A DNA stretch of 22,648 nucleotides from DTHT01 sp037444625. GTDB taxonomy: Bacteria > Acidobacteriota > Terriglobia > Bryobacterales > Bryobacteraceae. The position numbers were made by a program, and so were the translations under genes. The stretch covers positions 1 to 22,648 of the forward strand of contig JBBIMA010000064.1 of NCBI GenBank assembly GCA_037444625.1, written 5' to 3'. Under the pieces are notes generated by a model that saw only the letters and a program-made list of their open reading frames with translations, did no database searches and had not been told where the DNA came from. This document shows positions 7,256 through 14,629 of the stretch, one piece after another (within the stretch, counting starts at the first letter, position 1; each line of letters begins with the position of its first letter).

Positions 7256-8047
7256 ATGAAGAACGTACGCACGGTGCTGATTTCCGCCACGGTCATGGTT
7301 GTGGCTCTGGCCGGCGCGGGCTGCCAGAAACTACGCGCGCGCGACCATCTCAACAAGGGCGTGCAGGCCTACAAGAACGCGCGTTATCCGGAGGCCATCG
7401 AGCACTTCAAGCAGGCCATCGCGCTGGATCCCACCTTCCCCACCGCCCGCCTGTACCTGGCCACCGCCTACATGGTCCAGTACATCCCGGGCGCCGAGTC
7501 GCCGGAAAACCTGCAACTGGCCGAGAACGCCCACCAGGAGTTCCTGCGGGTGCTCGAACAAGACCCCAAGAACGAGGTGGCCATCGCCTCGATCGCGTCC
7601 CTGTACTTCAACCAGAAGAAGTTCGATGAAGCCAGCGAATGGTATAGGAAGCTGATCGAGGTCAGCCCCGCTAACAAGGAGGCCTTCTACACCTTGGGCG
7701 TCATCGCCTGGACCAAGGCCTTCCAGGACAACGCCGAGGCCCGTGCCAAGCTGGGCATGCGTCCCGAAGATCCCGGCCCCTTGAAGGACAAGAAGGTTCG
7801 CGATCAGCTCCGCCAGAAGAACCTGGAGATGATCGAGACCGGTATGAAGAACCTCGAGAAGGCCCTCCAGTTAGATCCCCAGTATGACGACGCCATGGCT
7901 TACTTGAACCTGCTTTACCGGCAGCGGGCGGACTTGCAGGAAAGCGGCGACGCCTACAAGCAGGACGTCGAAACGGCCGATAACTGGGTGCAAAAGACGC
8001 TGGAGACCAAGAAAACCAAGACCGGCGTGGCCGTGCCGGCGCAGTGA
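7256..8047 (+). CDS. TPR-repeat lipoprotein
   Basis: Probable periplasm-facing lipoprotein of 263 residues made largely of tetratricopeptide repeats, which are protein-protein interaction scaffolds. The N-terminus has a basic start and hydrophobic core, then LAGAGC with the candidate lipidated cysteine at C23; the -3 position is Gly rather than Leu, a weak lipobox. TPR-like units lie at about 30-63 (KGVQAYKNARYPEAIEHFKQ), 64-104, 107-140 (ASLYFNQKKFDEASEWYRKL), 142-165 and 187-211 (KNLEKALQLDPQYDDAMAYL). The start is ATG 7256 because AGGAG at 7246-7250 fits it; a GTG at 7250 lies inside that site. It is 41 bases after the second exbD and probably in the same operon. It may assist the TonB/ExbBD complex, but this is position-based inference. 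Confidence 0.82.
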   Translation: MKNVRTVLISATVMVVALAGAGCQKLRARDHLNKGVQAYKNARYPEAIEHFKQAIALDPTFPTARLYLATAYMVQYIPGAESPENLQLAENAHQEFLRVLEQDPKNEVAIASIASLYFNQKKFDEASEWYRKLIEVSPANKEAFYTLGVIAWTKAFQDNAEARAKLGMRPEDPGPLKDKKVRDQLRQKNLEMIETGMKNLEKALQLDPQYDDAMAYLNLLYRQRADLQESGDAYKQDVETADNWVQKTLETKKTKTGVAVPAQ

Positions 8048-8069
8048 GTTTTCTCCCCTCTTTTTGGGC

Positions 8070-8075
8070 TATAAT
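8070..8075 (+). promoter_or_regulatory. Candidate -10 box (TATAAT) of rel
   Basis: An exact TATAAT stands out in very G+C-rich DNA, 22 bases after the stop of the TPR gene. No convincing -35 lies 16-18 bases upstream (the region reads GAGTTTTC). Transcription from here would start about 8082, almost at the foot of the hairpin at 8084-8113. Confidence 0.45.
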
Positions 8076-8083
8076 TGGCAACG

Positions 8084-8113
8084 GACGGCCCCGCCAAGGG
8101 CGGCGGGGCCGTC
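8084..8113 (+). promoter_or_regulatory. Perfect 12-bp hairpin in the rel leader
   Basis: GACGGCCCCGCC (8084-8095) and GGCGGGGCCGTC (8102-8113) are exact inverted repeats with the six-base loop AAGGGC. The structure ends ten bases before the rel ATG, and no Shine-Dalgarno sequence is present there (the linker is TTCCCCTCTC). It may be a terminator for the upstream operon (weak, as no T run follows), a 5' mRNA stabiliser, or a control of rel translation. Confidence 0.6.
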
Positions 8114-8123
8114 TTCCCCTCTC

Positions 8124-10379
8124 ATGGAGGCCGATCCGAGTCGCGCGGCGGAGGCTGCCCCGGCGGTAGCTCCCCCGGAACCTGCGCCGCCGGGCGCGGC
8201 CGAGCCGGAAGCAGAAGCCCTCTATCGCGAGCTGGAATCCCGCCTGCGCGGCAGCCGGCCGGGCGAAGACCTGGCGGCCCTGGAGAAGGCCTACCGCTTC
8301 GCCGCCCGCCAGCACGGCTCGCAGCGCCGCGACTCGGGCGAACCCTATATCGTGCACCCCCTCCAGACCGCCATGATCCTGGCGGAGATGAACATGGATC
8401 TGGTCTGCCTCCAGACCGCGCTGTTGCACGACGTCGTCGAGGACACGGCCGCCACCCTGGAGGAGGTCCGCCGTAACTTCGGCGAGGAAGTGGCCCGCTG
8501 CGTGGACGGGGTCACCAAGCTGAGCAAGCTCGAGCGCTATTCGCCCGAGGAACGGCAGGCCGAGAGCGTCCGCAAAATGCTGCTGGCCATGGTCAGCGAC
8601 GTGCGCGTGGTGATCGTCAAGCTGGCCGACCGCCTGCACAACATGCGCACCCTGGGCTTTCTGCCGCCGGAAAGCCGCATGCGCATCGCCCGGGAAACCC
8701 TGGACATCTATGCCCCCATCGCCCACCGCCTGGGCATGGGCAAGATCCGGGGCGAGCTGGAGGACCTGGCTTTCGCCCACCTGGAGCCGGAAGCCTACGC
8801 CGAAATCTGCCAGGCGATTGAATCGCGCCGCCAGGCCGGCGAGGAGTTCCTCGGCCGCATCCGGGCGGAGATTCTCGGGCTGTTGCGCGAAGAGGGCATC
8901 CCCGCTCGGGTGGAAGGACGCATCAAACGGGCCTATTCGGTCTACCAGAAGATCAAGCGCCAGAAGATCCCCATCGAGCAGGTCTACGACCTGATGGCGG
9001 TGCGCGTCATCACCGACTCGGTGAAGAACTGCTACGCCGCCCTGGGCGTCATTCACAGCCGCTGGCCCCACATTCCCGGGCGCATCAAGGACTTCATCAA
9101 CTTCCGGCGCCCCAACCTCTACCAGTCCCTGCACACCTCGGTGATGGGGCCGGGCGGCCACCCCTTCGAGGTCCAGATCCGCACCGAGGAGATGCACCGC
9201 ATCGCCGAGCAGGGCATCGCCGCTCACTGGAAGTACAAGGAGGGCGGCAAGACCGAGGGCCGCGACGAGGAGCAGCGCATCGCCTGGCTGCGCCACCTGC
9301 TGGAGTGGATCCAGGAGATGCGCGATCCGGGCGAATTCATGTCCACCCTCAAGGTGGATCTCTACCCCGAGGAGGTCTACACCTTCACTCCTCGGGGCAA
9401 AGTGATCGTGCTGCCCCGCGACGCCACCCCCATTGACTTCGCCTACGCCATTCACACCGAGGTCGGGCACTCCTGCGTGGGCGCCAAGGTCAACGGCCGC
9501 ATCGTCCCCTTGCGCTACGCCTTGCGCAACGGCGACGTGGTCGAGATCCTCACCCAACCCGGCCACCTGCCCAGCAAGGACTGGCTGGGTCTGATCAAGA
9601 CCTCGCGCGCCCGCCAGAAGATCAAGGCGGTCATTAACGCCGCCGAGCGGGCCAAGGCCATCGAGATCGGGCAGAAGTACCTCGAGCGCGAGGCCCGGCG
9701 GCTGGGCGTGCCCCTGGCCAAGACGGCTCGCGCCGAATTGGAGCGCGTGGCCGGCGAGTACGGCTACGCCAAGCTGGAGGATCTCTACGCCGCCCTGGGC
9801 TACGGGCGCTGCTCGCCCCGCAAGATCCTCCAGAAGATCGCGCCCGAAGGGGCCGCGCCGGCCGAGCCTGCTCCCGCGGCTGAAGCGCCGGCGCCCGCAC
9901 CGCCGCCGGCCACCGCTCCGGCCGAGGCGGCCGATCTGGTCCTCCGCGTCCGGGATCTGGACGACCTGCTGATCTACCGCGCCAAGTGTTGCAACCCCAT
10001 CCCGGGCGAGCCGATCGTGGGCTACATCACCCGGGGCAAAGGCGTGGCCGTGCACTCGACCGCCTGCGCCAACGTGCAGAACCTGATGTACGAGGTCGAA
10101 CGGCGCATTGACGTCGAGTGGGGCCGCTCCACCGGCCATCCCTTTCCCGTCAAGCTGGTGGTGCACATCGAGGACCGCCCCGGCATGCTCAACCAGCTCA
10201 CCACCATCCTGTCCAACGAGAACATCAACATCCGCACCCTGGAGGCCCGCGGCGAGACGGTCCGCGACGACGGCGGTGTGGTGGACATGACCATTGACGT
10301 GCGGGACAAGAAACAGCTCGAACGCCTGCTGGGCGCCATGCGCCGCGTGGCCGGAGTGCGCGATGTCCAGCGCGTTTGA
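8124..10379 (+). CDS. rel: Bifunctional (p)ppGpp synthetase/hydrolase, Rel/SpoT type
   Basis: Makes and breaks the starvation alarmone (p)ppGpp in the cytoplasm. It has 751 residues from ATG 8124. The hydrolase domain (about 50-200) has YIVHP, LLHDVVEDT with the HD pair at 102-103, and KLADRLHNMRTL, so it looks active. The synthetase domain (about 265-375) has RIKRAYSVYQKIK, YDLMAVRVI, YQSLHTSV and EVQIRTEEMH. It also has RIKD at 320-323, the RXKD form typical of bifunctional rather than synthetase-only enzymes. TGS is at about 417-478, a zinc-finger-like segment with CC at 622-623 and HSTAC follows, and a C-terminal ACT domain covers about 677-751. An Ala/Pro-rich linker (574-603) separates the helical region from the zinc part. 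An in-frame TTG at 8064 lies upstream, but the promoter box and hairpin argue against it. Confidence 0.97.
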   Translation: MEADPSRAAEAAPAVAPPEPAPPGAAEPEAEALYRELESRLRGSRPGEDLAALEKAYRFAARQHGSQRRDSGEPYIVHPLQTAMILAEMNMDLVCLQTALLHDVVEDTAATLEEVRRNFGEEVARCVDGVTKLSKLERYSPEERQAESVRKMLLAMVSDVRVVIVKLADRLHNMRTLGFLPPESRMRIARETLDIYAPIAHRLGMGKIRGELEDLAFAHLEPEAYAEICQAIESRRQAGEEFLGRIRAEILGLLREEGIPARVEGRIKRAYSVYQKIKRQKIPIEQVYDLMAVRVITDSVKNCYAALGVIHSRWPHIPGRIKDFINFRRPNLYQSLHTSVMGPGGHPFEVQIRTEEMHRIAEQGIAAHWKYKEGGKTEGRDEEQRIAWLRHLLEWIQEMRDPGEFMSTLKVDLYPEEVYTFTPRGKVIVLPRDATPIDFAYAIHTEVGHSCVGAKVNGRIVPLRYALRNGDVVEILTQPGHLPSKDWLGLIKTSRARQKIKAVINAAERAKAIEIGQKYLEREARRLGVPLAKTARAELERVAGEYGYAKLEDLYAALGYGRCSPRKILQKIAPEGAAPAEPAPAAEAPAPAPPPATAPAEAADLVLRVRDLDDLLIYRAKCCNPIPGEPIVGYITRGKGVAVHSTACANVQNLMYEVERRIDVEWGRSTGHPFPVKLVVHIEDRPGMLNQLTTILSNENINIRTLEARGETVRDDGGVVDMTIDVRDKKQLERLLGAMRRVAGVRDVQRV

Positions 10380-10710
10380 ACCGCCCGGCGCCCCGCCCGA
10401 TCCCGTCCGCGTCTCGGTATCGAAATCCAGGGGCGTCACGATTGAGTGGCGCGACGGGCATTCCTCCCACTACGAGTTGAAGTATCTCCGGGACCACTGT
10501 CCCTGCGCCACTTGTACGGGCGGCCACGCCGCCGGCCCGGCGACCTCGCCCTTTCCCATGTTCAAGCCGGCTCTCCGCCTGGAGGGCGTCGAGGAGGCGG
10601 GCCGTTACGCCCTGCGCCTGCTCTGGAGCGACGGCCACAACACCGGCATCTACACCTGGGACTACCTGCGTAGCATCTGCCCCTGCGCCGAGTGCCGCGC
10701 CCGCCGCTGA
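10363..10710 (+). CDS. DUF971 / gamma-butyrobetaine-hydroxylase N-domain-like protein
   Basis: Small 115-residue protein consisting of one DUF971 domain. This is the fold found at the N-terminus of gamma-butyrobetaine hydroxylase and at the C-terminus of some Mrp/HCF101 iron-sulfur carriers. It has two CPCxxC motifs: C46, C48, C51 and C106, C108, C111. By comparison with human BBOX1, where three cysteines and a histidine bind zinc, C46/C48/C51 plus H92 (WSDGHNTGIY) are probable zinc ligands. The family-typical LRDHCPCATC and TWDYLRSICPCAEC are intact. The ATG overlaps the 3' end of rel by 17 bases, so the two are probably translationally coupled. Its function is unknown; help with iron-sulfur or metal handling is a family-based guess. 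Confidence 0.85.
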   Translation: MSSAFEPPGAPPDPVRVSVSKSRGVTIEWRDGHSSHYELKYLRDHCPCATCTGGHAAGPATSPFPMFKPALRLEGVEEAGRYALRLLWSDGHNTGIYTWDYLRSICPCAECRARR

Positions 10711-10748
10711 GCGCTGCCGGGCGGCGCCCCGGCGCGCGACCGCCGGCC

Positions 10749-10769
10749 CCCTTCTGGCATACTGAAGGG
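10749..10769 (+). promoter_or_regulatory. Hairpin and -10-like box ahead of the O-antigen ligase gene
   Basis: CCCTTC (10749-10754) can pair with GAAGGG (10764-10769); the latter contains the AAGGG ribosome site seven bases before the ATG at 10777. The loop contains CATACT (10758-10763), a possible -10 box, although no -35 fits. Ribosome-site masking is possible but the stem is only six base pairs. Confidence 0.25.
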
Positions 10770-10776
10770 CGCTGCC

Positions 10777-12015
10777 ATGCAAGCGCTCACCGCCCAGGGG
10801 GCGCCGGAGCGGCTGGCCTGTTACCTGGCCCTGGCCGCCGCGGCCTCCGTGCTGGTCTCGATCGCAGCCTCCCAGATTCTGCTCGCGCTGGCTTTGGCCG
10901 CCTTGCTGCTCTCGGGCCTGCGCCTGCGGTGGCCGCCGATCTGGCTGCCGCTGGCGCTGTTTGTGGCGGGCACGCTGATCGCGCTGGCCGCCTCCCAGGA
11001 TCCGGCCGCCGGCCGCCCGCAGATCCGCAAGCTGTTCGTCTTCTTTATGCTGCCCGTGGTCTTCTCCACCATCCGACGCCTGGACCAGGCCGCGCGCCTG
11101 GTGCCGGCCTGGGCGGGGCTGGCCGCGCTGTCCGGCGCGCTGGGGCTGATCCAATTCGCCCGAAAGCTGGCCGAGGCGGACCGCCAAGGGGTGGGATTCT
11201 ACGACTACTACGTGGCCGAGCGAATCTCGGGCTTCATGAGCCATTGGATGACCTTTGGCGGCCAACTCATGACGGTGGGCCTGCTGCTGGCGGCGTTCTT
11301 GATGTTCTCGGGGCGGGCCCGCGGCCGGGCTCTGGCGCTGGGGCTGGCGGCCGGGGTGGTGATTGCGATCGCCCTGGCGCTCAACATGACGCGCAGCATC
11401 TGGCTGGCTTCGGCCGCGGGCGGCCTCTATTTGATTTGGTTCCGGCGCCGGCGGTGGCTCCTGGCGGCGCCGGTAGTGTTGGCGTGCGCGATCTGGCTGG
11501 CCCCGCAGTCGGTGCGCACCCGCCTGGTTTCGATTTATCGCCCGCGGCAGGAGGTGGATTCCAACTTGCACCGCCTGGTCTGCTGGCGCACCGGCTGGCG
11601 CATGGTGCAGGCCAAGCCTTGGTTGGGCCTGGGGCCCGAGATGGTGCGGCTGCGCTTCATGGAGTACCTGCCGGCGGACGCTCCCAACCCCCTGCCCACC
11701 GGCTGGTACGGCCACTTGCACAACCTCTACCTGCACTACGCGGCCGAACGAGGCGTCCCTACGGCGCTGGCCCTGGTGTGGCTGCTGGCCCAGATGTTTT
11801 GGGACTTCCTGCGGGCCGCGCGGCGGGCCCCGGCCGGGGCGGGAGAGGCCCGGTTTCTGCTGCACGGCGCGGCGGCCACCGTGCTGGCGATCGCCGTGGG
11901 CGGGCTGTTCGAGGTGAATCTGGGCGACAGCGAAGTGCTCATGCTGTTTCTGGCCGTGGCGGCCTGCGGCTATACGGCCGCCGAGCAAGTCGGCCGGGAG
12001 GCGGCCGATGTCTGA
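10777..12015 (+). CDS. O-antigen ligase/polymerase family membrane protein (Wzy/WaaL type)
   Basis: Polytopic inner-membrane protein of 412 residues, with about ten hydrophobic segments. It resembles the Wzy_C/WaaL superfamily, which polymerises or transfers lipid-linked surface polysaccharide on the periplasmic face. Matching motifs are LNMTRSIWLAS (202-212), then RLVCWRTGWRMVQAKPWLGLG (266-286), followed by the periplasmic loop GHLHNLYLHYAAERG (312-326) with the conserved histidine region. A basic strip RRRR lies at 223-226. No glycosyltransferase neighbours are visible, so whether it is a ligase, polymerase or O-glycosylation enzyme cannot be decided. The start is ATG with AAGGG seven bases upstream. 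Its end overlaps the following SDR gene by eight bases. Confidence 0.85.
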   Translation: MQALTAQGAPERLACYLALAAAASVLVSIAASQILLALALAALLLSGLRLRWPPIWLPLALFVAGTLIALAASQDPAAGRPQIRKLFVFFMLPVVFSTIRRLDQAARLVPAWAGLAALSGALGLIQFARKLAEADRQGVGFYDYYVAERISGFMSHWMTFGGQLMTVGLLLAAFLMFSGRARGRALALGLAAGVVIAIALALNMTRSIWLASAAGGLYLIWFRRRRWLLAAPVVLACAIWLAPQSVRTRLVSIYRPRQEVDSNLHRLVCWRTGWRMVQAKPWLGLGPEMVRLRFMEYLPADAPNPLPTGWYGHLHNLYLHYAAERGVPTALALVWLLAQMFWDFLRAARRAPAGAGEARFLLHGAAATVLAIAVGGLFEVNLGDSEVLMLFLAVAACGYTAAEQVGREAADV

Positions 12016-12733
12016 GGGTTTGAGGGGCTTGGAGGTGATCCTGGCGGGCGGCTCGGGAGGGCTCGGTGCGGCCGCTGCGGAATTGCTGGCCGCGGAGGGG
12101 GCGCGGCTGATCGTCAGCTTCCGCTCCAACGCCGCCCGCGCCGCGCGTGTCCAAGCCCTGGGCGCCCGGATCGTTCAGGCCGATCTGACGGTGAGCGATG
12201 ACCGGCGGCGTTTGCTCGACGAGGCCGAGCAGCTTTACGGTCTGGTGGTGTTCGCGGGTGACCCGGCGCGCGTGGCCGACCCCGAGCGGGCCGAAGAAGC
12301 ACTGCGGCGGTCGCTCGAAGTGAACTTGCTGGGCCCGGTCCTGCTGGCCCGCGAGGCCGCCGGGCGGATGAAAGCCCGGGGAACGCCCGGCGCCATCGTG
12401 TTGTTCTCCACCATGCAGGCGGTGAGCCTGTTTCCCGGCTCGCTGGCCTACGCCGCTCCCAAAGCGGCCCTGCTGCATGCGGCGCGCCTGCTGGCGAAGG
12501 AGTGCCGCGGGCCGTGCGGCATCCGGGTGAATGCGGTCGCTCCGGGCGTCATCGCGGCCGGCATGGCGGAGGCTTCGATCGCCGCCGGCAAGTACGATCG
12601 CTACATTGCCGAGGGCGTCATCGCCCGTTTCGGGCGCGCTCAGGACGTGGCCCGCGCCGTCCGGTTCTTCCTCGAGCCGGACAACTACGTCACCGGCCAG
12701 CTTCTGGTGGTGGACGGGGGCCTGACGCTGTGA
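12008..12733 (+). CDS. Short-chain dehydrogenase/reductase (SDR)
   Basis: NAD(P)-dependent oxidoreductase of 241 residues, classical SDR length. The Rossmann dinucleotide motif is GGSGGLG (14-20), with D59 in the acidic adenine-contact position. The catalytic set is N105 (EVNLLGP), S134 (LFSTM), Y148 and K152 (AYAAPKAAL). A typical C-terminus has NAVAPG (175-180) and VTGQLLVVDGG (228-238). The usual NNAG after beta-4 is replaced by FAGD (82-85). It resembles FabG-like enzymes, but no acyl-carrier partner is nearby. The ATG overlaps the upstream membrane-protein gene by eight bases, suggesting one transcript and perhaps a role in surface-sugar or lipid modification. The substrate cannot be predicted. 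Confidence 0.88.
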   Translation: MSEGLRGLEVILAGGSGGLGAAAAELLAAEGARLIVSFRSNAARAARVQALGARIVQADLTVSDDRRRLLDEAEQLYGLVVFAGDPARVADPERAEEALRRSLEVNLLGPVLLAREAAGRMKARGTPGAIVLFSTMQAVSLFPGSLAYAAPKAALLHAARLLAKECRGPCGIRVNAVAPGVIAAGMAEASIAAGKYDRYIAEGVIARFGRAQDVARAVRFFLEPDNYVTGQLLVVDGGLTL

Positions 12734-12746
12734 CGGAGGGTCTGCC

Positions 12747-13181
12747 TCAGCGCTTGCCCGCGGACGCCTTCTTGATCAACCCCGAAGCCTTCTTCAGATC
12801 CTCTTCCGTCTCGAAGCCGATCACGGCCGAGTACTTCGAGCCGATCACCTGCGTCACCAGAAACGAAAGGTTGATCCCAGCCGAGGCCACCGCCTGGGCG
12901 ATGGCGTGTCCCAGGCCCGGCCGGTCGTCGCCCTCCACCAGGATGGTGGGGATTTGAGAGGCGCTCAGTCCGGCCGCCTGGGCGGCCGCGGTGGCCTTTT
13001 TGCCGCTCACCGGGTACAGCTCGATGGCTGCCCGGGCGGGGTCGCCCGGATAGCGGTATCCCATCACCACGCTCAGACTGGCCCCTGCTTCCGCCAGCGG
13101 CTTCAGCGTCTCGGCCAGCACCCCGGGCTGATTGGCCGCTTCCTTACGCCACAGCACGATTTTCCGGATGCTCACCGGCAT
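12747..13181 (-). CDS. Tandem ACT-domain protein
   Basis: Small soluble protein of 144 residues with two ACT-like modules, the ligand-binding fold that senses amino acids in many regulatory proteins. Module one covers about 4-60, with NQPGVLAETLKPLAEAGASL (18-37); module two covers about 78-138, with DRPGLGHAIAQAVASAGINL (86-105). No catalytic or DNA-binding domain is attached. The ATG was chosen because AGGAGG lies just upstream on this strand (about 13188-13193); the frame is open further but that part contains the promoter. It is convergent with the SDR gene, with 13 bases between the stops. A likely promoter of its own suggests it is not simply the tail of the preceding operon. A role in amino-acid sensing is a family-based guess. 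Confidence 0.85.
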   Translation of the reverse strand: MPVSIRKIVLWRKEAANQPGVLAETLKPLAEAGASLSVVMGYRYPGDPARAAIELYPVSGKKATAAAQAAGLSASQIPTILVEGDDRPGLGHAIAQAVASAGINLSFLVTQVIGSKYSAVIGFETEEDLKKASGLIKKASAGKR

Positions 13182-13227
13182 GTCTGCCTCCTGGACGCCC
13201 GCTGATTCCGGGGCGTCAGCCGAGTCA

Positions 13228-13256
13228 ATTGTAATCGAAGCCCGGCAGGCGGACAA
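13228..13256 (-). promoter_or_regulatory. Likely sigma-70-type promoter of the ACT gene
   Basis: On the minus strand, TTGTCC (13256-13251) and TACAAT (13233-13228) are separated by exactly 17 bases. The expected transcript start is near 13221, giving a leader of about 40 bases that includes the AGGAGG ribosome site. It is the best-formed promoter in the window. Confidence 0.55.
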
Positions 13257-13273
13257 GAGAATTGTGCGGCTGC

Positions 13274-14566
13274 TCACGCGCCCGCTGCGGTCCGGGCCGC
13301 CTGCCATCGCGGCGGCCAGGGGCGGGGGCGGCTCTTGCGCCGGCGGAAGCCGCGAGCCAGCTCCAGGAAGACACCCAAATCGGCGTCCAGGTCGGCCTCG
13401 GTGCCGTCAAAGTAGAAGTTCCGGATGGGGATGCCGCCCAAGTCGCGGCTGACGCGCGGATAGAGCGCCTCAGAGACCACGCCGTTCATGCAGGTGAAGG
13501 GGCTGATGTCCACGATGCCGTCCACCCCGCGCCGCGCCAGGCAGACCGCCTTGCCCACGTTGAGCACCATCTCCCCGATGGCCCCCTCCTGGGGCAGATA
13601 GGGGGCGGCCGCTGCGAGCACCTCATCGATCTCCGGCTCCTCGTAGCCCGCGAAGTCCTCCCGGAACGGAGCCAGCAAATAGCGTTCGTCGCGCCGCTGC
13701 ACCTGGGCCCGGATCCAGGCCCCGAGCGCCTCGAGCGAACGGCCTCGCCCGCGCAGCTTCAGATGCCGGAGCTGTTCGGCGTTGCTGTACCAGACCCACT
13801 CGGCCACGTCCGAGATCCAGGTTTCCGCGCCGTAGCCCTCCAACTTGCGCAGCAGGTCGGCGTTCGAGAAGGTGTTCAGGCGGCAGAAGATCTCGCCCAC
13901 TACGCCGATCAGCGGCCGCTCGGGATCGCGCCGCACGGGCAGAGCGCGGAAGCGGTCGCGGCAGCGCACCAGGGCCTCCCGAAGGGCGCGGATCTGCGGT
14001 CCCGGCGCCAGCGGAGCCCTCCGGATGGTCTGGGCCAGCTCGGCCACCGATTCTTCGTACAACCGCTCGGCCGCGCCTTTCGCCTTCTCATAGGGGCGAT
14101 GCTGGAGTAGCAGCTTCAGCAGGATGTCGGCCGCCACCACCGCTCGCCAGCCGGTGCGGTGCAGCGCGGGCGGCATGCGGTAGCCGTCGGCGCAGCTCGG
14201 CGACATCACCTCGGTCTGTGCGAAGCCGTGTTCGCAGAGGATGCGCCGTAGATGCACCGAGTACTGGCCGAAACGGCAGGGGCCGTCGGCGGCGGGCATC
14301 ATCAGCATCGTGCGCGCCGGGTCGGTCCCCGGCCGCAGCAGCGCCTTCATGTAATCGCCCACCGTGATTTTGGCCGGAAAACACTCGTCCCCGCCGGTGT
14401 AGCGGGCCCCGAGCTCCAGCGTCGCGGCGTCCGAGGGCGGGGTGACCTCGGCCTCCAGGCCCACGGCCTGAAAAGCGGCCGCCAGCAGTTGCGCCCCGCC
14501 GTAGGTCATGGCGTGGATGAGGATCTTCTTGCCCTCCAGCCGCCTCTGTTCGGTTGCCGGCGCCAT
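13274..14566 (-). CDS. CoA-activase-like / 2-hydroxyglutaryl-CoA dehydratase-related protein (COG3581 type)
   Basis: Protein of 430 residues resembling the C-terminal part of the large BadF/HgdC-type acyl-CoA dehydratase activase fusions and the dehydratase subunit family. Recognised pieces are GGDECFPAKITVGDYMK (58-74), PAADGPCRFGQY (91-102), SPSCADGYR (122-130), GVVGEIFCRLNTFSNADLLR (221-240) and VDISPFTCMNGVVSEALYPR (352-371). The last segment ends IPIRNFYFDGTEADLDADLGVF (379-400). Cysteines 62, 97, 125, 228, 342 and 359 could hold an iron-sulfur cluster. No ATP-binding activase (BadF/HgdC) partner lies in the window, so substrate and role are open. The C-terminal 25 residues are very basic. 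The start ATG has only a weak ACGGGG-like ribosome site. Confidence 0.8.
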   Translation of the reverse strand: MAPATEQRRLEGKKILIHAMTYGGAQLLAAAFQAVGLEAEVTPPSDAATLELGARYTGGDECFPAKITVGDYMKALLRPGTDPARTMLMMPAADGPCRFGQYSVHLRRILCEHGFAQTEVMSPSCADGYRMPPALHRTGWRAVVAADILLKLLLQHRPYEKAKGAAERLYEESVAELAQTIRRAPLAPGPQIRALREALVRCRDRFRALPVRRDPERPLIGVVGEIFCRLNTFSNADLLRKLEGYGAETWISDVAEWVWYSNAEQLRHLKLRGRGRSLEALGAWIRAQVQRRDERYLLAPFREDFAGYEEPEIDEVLAAAAPYLPQEGAIGEMVLNVGKAVCLARRGVDGIVDISPFTCMNGVVSEALYPRVSRDLGGIPIRNFYFDGTEADLDADLGVFLELARGFRRRKSRPRPWPPRWQAARTAAGA

Positions 14567-14629
14567 CCCCGTACCTGCGAGCCTACTGCAACCGGCTGCC
14601 GGGCCGCAAACGGACCGATGACCCGCTGT

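Noticed and set aside
8064..8123. TTG-initiated N-terminal extension of Rel.
   Set aside because: The extension would be encoded by the TATAAT box and the perfect hairpin, has no ribosome site, and does not resemble Rel N-termini.
7701..10439. Long open frame antisense to rel (about 900 codons).
   Set aside because: Composition artefact opposite a complete Rel; low-complexity His/Gln/Arg-rich translation with no family features.
10225..12129. Long antisense frame over the O-antigen ligase gene.
   Set aside because: The + strand has membrane helices and family motifs; the antisense product is compositionally odd with no domain.
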